Below the pieces are notes generated by a model. That model was given only the letters and a program-made list of their open reading frames with translations. It did not search any database and had not been told where the DNA came from. This document shows, piece by piece, positions 60,932 to 64,000 of a stretch of 64,000 nt of DNA. The stretch covers positions 3,224,001-3,288,000 of the forward strand of contig OZ245818.1 in assembly GCA_965228435.1 (NCBI GenBank), written 5' to 3'. The stretch's first letter is position 1. Each line of letters starts with the position of its first letter. This stretch comes from Hoeflea_A sp965228435 (GTDB lineage Bacteria > Pseudomonadota > Alphaproteobacteria > Rhizobiales > Rhizobiaceae). The position numbers and the translations under genes were made by a program.

Positions 60932-62137
60932 ATGACAGACATTCCGATACCGGGTGACCTGGATCTTCTTCAGCGGGTGAGACCGGTCGATCCTTCCGGG
61001 GATGAACTGATCGATCACGTTGTGAAGAACCACGACATTGCCGGTGTCAGAGAACTTCTCAAAGGGTTCATAGACTATCGGCACCTGCATGAATTCTCGC
61101 ATGCCGGGTTGCTGCAGAAGCACGGCGATACACGCACCAGGCTGCACGACTATCTCTACCGGGACAAGGCGCTTCCGGAATGGGCGGATGTCGAGAAGAT
61201 CGAGCGCGCGACGACGATGATCCAGAAGTATCAGTACACCTGCTACTTGATCCTGGTCTGCGCCAGCCTGCCGGAATGCTACCTTTGCAGGGATGGGGTG
61301 AAGGTTCTGCATGCAACCCATCGCCTTGAAACGGATGTGCACCGGCGCCTGCTGGAAACCCACGATTTTTTCGTCAGCGTCATGACGCCCGGAGCGCTGA
61401 CCAGCGATGCTGCTCCGGCAATCGCAACCGCCAAAAAAGTCCGATTGATCCATTCGGCGATCAGGCACCTGGTTCGCGAAACGGGGCGCCACGGACACAA
61501 GGATGCGGACCACAACACCACGAATGGTCTGACGGGCGACACCCCGCCTGTCGATCAAACCCTGATGGGGCTGACGCTCCTCACCTTCTCCTACGTGGTG
61601 CTGAGAGGGCTACAGAGTTTCGAAGTTGCGGTCACTGATGAAGAGAAAGAGGCCTACATTCACACCTGGAGCGTGATCGGCCATTTTCTGGGTGTTGCCG
61701 ATCCTTTGTTGCCCAGCAGTTACGATCATTCGGAACGCCTTTTTGTCGCGCTTAAGGCCCATCAATGTGCATCGACACCGGAAGGCCAGGAGCTTGAGCG
61801 AAGCCTTCTTGGTTTTACCCAGCGCATATTGCCCTGGTATCTGCGGACCCTGCCGCGACAACTGACCTTCGACCTGATGGATGAGGATGATTGCGTGCGG
61901 CTGGGGCTGGAGCTTCCCAGCGGGATCGGGCGGATCTGGGTCAGGGCTCCGCTTCTGGTCTCGCACGTCCTGAACCTGGGAATTCTGCAGAAGATGCGCG
62001 GTCGGGCTGATCGGCCGGTGCCGTGCGAATATGTGTCTCGGCTGCTGATCAAACGCTATGCCGATTCGGATGCCTATGCCGGAAGACGCTGCTTCGAAAT
62101 CCCCGTGCGGCTCGCAGCATCGGGCTCTACAAACTGA
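60932..62137 (+). CDS. MpaB/latex-clearing-protein-like oxygenase (DUF2236)
   Basis: From ATG 60932, 401 residues. The conserved rubber-oxygenase/MpaB core is present: RLHDYLYRDKALPEWADVEKIERA (70-93), ILVCASLPECYLCRDGVKVL (107-126) and KVRLIHSAIRHLVRE (169-183), with His174 and His179 as heme-ligand candidates. This b-type heme family includes Lcp, which cuts cis-1,4-polyisoprene, and fungal MpaB, which cuts a prenyl chain during mycophenolic-acid synthesis. No signal peptide or clear membrane helix. Divergent from the reductase (172 bp) and overlapping the isoprenyl-synthase-like gene tail by 11 bp. Confidence 0.85.
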   Translation: MTDIPIPGDLDLLQRVRPVDPSGDELIDHVVKNHDIAGVRELLKGFIDYRHLHEFSHAGLLQKHGDTRTRLHDYLYRDKALPEWADVEKIERATTMIQKYQYTCYLILVCASLPECYLCRDGVKVLHATHRLETDVHRRLLETHDFFVSVMTPGALTSDAAPAIATAKKVRLIHSAIRHLVRETGRHGHKDADHNTTNGLTGDTPPVDQTLMGLTLLTFSYVVLRGLQSFEVAVTDEEKEAYIHTWSVIGHFLGVADPLLPSSYDHSERLFVALKAHQCASTPEGQELERSLLGFTQRILPWYLRTLPRQLTFDLMDEDDCVRLGLELPSGIGRIWVRAPLLVSHVLNLGILQKMRGRADRPVPCEYVSRLLIKRYADSDAYAGRRCFEIPVRLAASGSTN

Positions 62138-63179
62138 TCGCTTCTATCCGCTCCGACCCCTCCAGGCCGACAATGGCGCGGACGAGTTCAGTGGCAATCG
62201 AAGGATCCAGCCAATGACCGAGCTTGTGCAACCGTGATGCGGCCGACATCGCGTGTTCCTGGGCCATTTCCAGCACCACTCCGGCGGACCCGGCGAGGCA
62301 GGTCTCGACCAGATCGGGCGGGCAAGGTTGGCCCCTCGCCAGAGCCTCCATCTGAATCTTCTCTTCGGCTGACCCATAATGGTGGATCTGGGCGGCCAGC
62401 AGATTGTTGGACTGACGACCGATATCGTCCTCGAAGTCTACGAGGTCATCGACGATCTGAAAGGCAATGCCCAGATCCCGAATGGCCTGTTCCGCCTCTT
62501 TGGTGGCGCTGCCTTGCTCCGATGGTTCCATTACCTTCGGCGCCACGAAGGACAGGGCAAACAGATCACCACCGCGCAGCGCATGCACACGGGGTATCAT
62601 TTCCCGCGGTTCAAGAACCTCAGCCACGCCGGCTTCTTCCGAACCCTCAAGCGTTCCAATCCCGGCCATCAACGAAAACAGGCGCCGCTGAATCAGGCCG
62701 ATATCGGTTTGAGCGAGCAGATCGCACCCAAACCCCCGGTCGAGAACCCCTCTCGACAGGCGCTCAAAGGCCATGAGCTGCAAGATTGACTGGAACCTTT
62801 GCCCGCCCTTCAGCCGCAGCGGAAGCCATGACTTTCCTTCATCGTCGAACAGATTATCGGCGGCGGTGATGGTCCCCCGGATGCAGAAATTCAGTTCCGA
62901 ATAGAGCTGCAGCCGTTCGGCATCGTTTGCAAAGCAGCGGAACACAGACCGAAAGAGAACCAGAAAGAAGTTCTCCTGCAGAAACTGCAGTCGGTCCTGA
63001 CCAAGCGCCTCGTTTTCGGAAGAGATATATTGCGGATCAATCAGTGTCTTGAAGTCTGCAATCACGGCGGAATTGGCCGTCATCTGCGCATCCAATTCGG
63101 GGGCAAGCTTGTCCCAGATCCCCTCCCGTTCGAGAAGGTCGACGGCGTCCGAAGATCGAAAAATGGGAGATAACGTCAT
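62127..63179 (-). CDS. Isoprenyl-diphosphate-synthase-like protein (class 1 isoprenoid synthase)
   Basis: 350 residues, all-helical. The second Asp-rich motif is typical (QIVDDLVDFEDD, 242-252). The first is altered: AADNLFDDEGKSW (107-118) where DDxxD is expected, keeping Asp108, Asp112 and Asp113. The remaining surroundings (RGTITAADNL; GGDLFALSF) resemble prenyl synthases and squalene-synthase-like class 1 enzymes. It could make or modify a C20-C50 isoprenoid, or catalyse a terpene-synthase-type ionisation. Convergent with the oxygenase, it forms the third part of the island. Confidence 0.8.
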   Translation of the reverse strand: MTLSPIFRSSDAVDLLEREGIWDKLAPELDAQMTANSAVIADFKTLIDPQYISSENEALGQDRLQFLQENFFLVLFRSVFRCFANDAERLQLYSELNFCIRGTITAADNLFDDEGKSWLPLRLKGGQRFQSILQLMAFERLSRGVLDRGFGCDLLAQTDIGLIQRRLFSLMAGIGTLEGSEEAGVAEVLEPREMIPRVHALRGGDLFALSFVAPKVMEPSEQGSATKEAEQAIRDLGIAFQIVDDLVDFEDDIGRQSNNLLAAQIHHYGSAEEKIQMEALARGQPCPPDLVETCLAGSAGVVLEMAQEHAMSAASRLHKLGHWLDPSIATELVRAIVGLEGSERIEAISL

Positions 63180-63501
63180 CTGACTCCGGATCCTTATCGC
63201 CCGTCACGAGCGGAACTGTCATCACATATTCGAAATAGCAGCAAAAATCAGGCAACGGCCGCCTCGTTGATCGCATCAAAGCCCGAAACGACCAAGTCTG
63301 TAAACGCAGATTTCGCGTTCGTTGGCCAAGCCTGGGTCGGGACGGGATGTCAAAGGAAGGTGGACACCGCGAGATTTACGATCCCGATTTTGGCCGCGGG
63401 ACAGGCCTGAACGACGTCCAGGTGAAACAAGATTTCATTTGTAATGTAATAATATTACATGTAGTCGTTTGCACTCTTTCATTCCTTATTTGGAGTCCGT
63501 C
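63180..63501. other. Intergenic region between isoprenoid gene and substrate-binding protein gene
   Basis: A 322-bp gap with no convincing open frame. It should contain the isoprenyl-synthase promoter (minus strand, left part) and the promoter of the plus-strand binding-protein gene. The AT-rich stretch 63430-63485 has a perfect 17-bp palindrome; elsewhere I see nothing notable. Confidence 0.6.
63444..63460. promoter_or_regulatory. 17-bp perfect palindrome ahead of the family-5 binding-protein gene
   Basis: ATGTAATA-A-TATTACAT, 41 bp before the TTG start. AT-rich sites with TGTAATA/TATTACA arms are used by several metal-responsive (Fur/Zur-type) or GntR-type regulators; the site type here is not assigned. 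Confidence 0.6.
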
Positions 63502-64000
63502 TTGTCCAACCTGAATTTCAGACTCGCCTTGACCGCACTTCTCGGCGCGGGTGTTTTTGCCTTGACCGTACCGGTCGCACCTCAAGTCGCCTTGGCGGCG
63601 GAAAAGACCATGCGCATCGCGGTCCCATTTGGCCCCCGGAGCAATGTGCCGGACCCCAGGGCCCGGCAAAACGGTTGGCTCAGCAACCGCGCCGGGGTGT
63701 CTGAAACTCTGATTGGGCTCGGCTACGACATGACCATGCAGCCGCGCCTTGCAGAGAGCTTCGATAATGTATCTCCGACCGAGTGGAAACTGACCCTTCG
63801 CAGGGGCGTGAAGTTTCATGACGGCAGCCCGATGACCGCGCAGGACGTCAAGGCATCATTCGAGAAATTCGATGTCGAAGGACATCCGGGGCACAATCCG
63901 CGACTGTCCAGATTGCTCGGCATCGAGAGCATTTCGGTCGAAGACGATCACACTCTGGTTTTCAAGACCAAGGCTCCGAATTCAGCGTTCCTGTGGTCGC
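63502..64000 (+). CDS. Family-5 extracellular substrate-binding protein (peptide/nickel/opine type), N-terminal part
   Basis: The frame opens at TTG 63502 (TTTGGAG is 8 bp ahead) and runs off the window. A Sec signal of ~34 residues (MSNLNFRLALTALLGAGVFAL..., cleavage near A-L-A-A) precedes a family-5 binding domain: PRSNVPDPRARQNGWLSNRAG, GVSETLIGLGYDMTMQPRLAESF, W-K-L-T-L-R-R-G-V-K-F-H-D-G-S-P-M-T-A and D-V-K-A-S-F-E-K-F. These are the landmarks of DppA/NikA/OppA-like proteins. About 166 residues are visible. It likely starts a DppABCDF-type operon beyond the window; ligand (peptide, nickel chelate or opine) cannot be told. Confidence 0.9.
   Translation, partial: MSNLNFRLALTALLGAGVFALTVPVAPQVALAAEKTMRIAVPFGPRSNVPDPRARQNGWLSNRAGVSETLIGLGYDMTMQPRLAESFDNVSPTEWKLTLRRGVKFHDGSPMTAQDVKASFEKFDVEGHPGHNPRLSRLLGIESISVEDDHTLVFKTKAPNSAFLWS

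Noticed and set aside
59545..60942. Geranylgeranyl reductase starting at 60942
   Set aside because: It would overlap the divergent oxygenase start and add a 61-residue leader with no family similarity; TTG 60759 has TGAGGAA at the right distance.

Overview
The window looks like chromosomal DNA of a high-GC alphaproteobacterium, most likely of the Hyphomicrobiales (Rhizobiales) type. The reasons are family content rather than any marker gene: DUF2794 and DUF1223 proteins, a DUF1127 peptide, a TesA-YbbA-YbbP locus, many LysR regulators and several binding-protein-dependent sugar importers. I see no rRNA, tRNA, CRISPR array, insertion sequence or phage gene. Sixty-one protein genes are listed, two of them cut by the window ends and one frameshifted.

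Layout. 1-5.0 kb: a plus-strand sugar/polyol operon (SDR dehydrogenase, RbsC-type permease, periplasmic binding protein, single-domain ATPase, HAD phosphatase) followed by a Gfo/Idh/MocA dehydrogenase. 5.1-16.4 kb: small independent units, each usually a regulator next to its likely target (azoreductase/LysR/NicO-type metal exporter; DUF1127; a winged-helix regulator fused to an alpha/beta hydrolase; LysR/unknown protein; membrane adenylate cyclase with DUF1232; PhhB; low-Mr tyrosine phosphatase; cupin/LysR; hydrolase). 16.5-31.5 kb: housekeeping-like genes (cupin, ThpR, TesA-YbbA-YbbP, Bax-inhibitor-1 protein with a strong terminator, DUF2794, DUF1223), a two-gene RND efflux operon, AraC/peroxiredoxin, DUF2750 and an EamA transporter.

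31.5-45 kb is a surface and exopolymer region. Two very large RTX/cadherin-type proteins end in almost identical DUF4214 tails and flank a LuxR-type regulator fused to a hydrolase domain that has lost its catalytic residues. A 20-bp element resembling the classical lux box lies upstream of the second RTX gene. Next comes a minus-strand operon UbiA-type prenyltransferase, GtrA, methyltransferase, GT-C membrane glycosyltransferase, which suggests a polyprenyl-phosphate-linked sugar. 45.1-58.4 kb is a catabolic island: a frameshifted flavin amine oxidase, a LacI-type regulator whose only sensible start codon is ATC, and a tight minus-strand operon (CoA-transferase, crotonase, GMC oxidoreductase, AhpD-like protein, LacI). 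This operon diverges from a MalEFGK-type importer operon across a 31-bp perfect-arm palindrome; a GlcG-like protein, a second crotonase and an AraC regulator follow.

59.5-63.2 kb holds the most unusual group: a geranylgeranyl-reductase-type flavoprotein, a rubber-oxygenase/MpaB-type heme protein and an isoprenyl-diphosphate-synthase-like protein with an altered first Asp-rich motif. Together they look like an undescribed isoprenoid build-reduce-cleave system. The window closes inside a family-5 (peptide/nickel/opine type) substrate-binding protein gene preceded by a perfect 17-bp palindrome.
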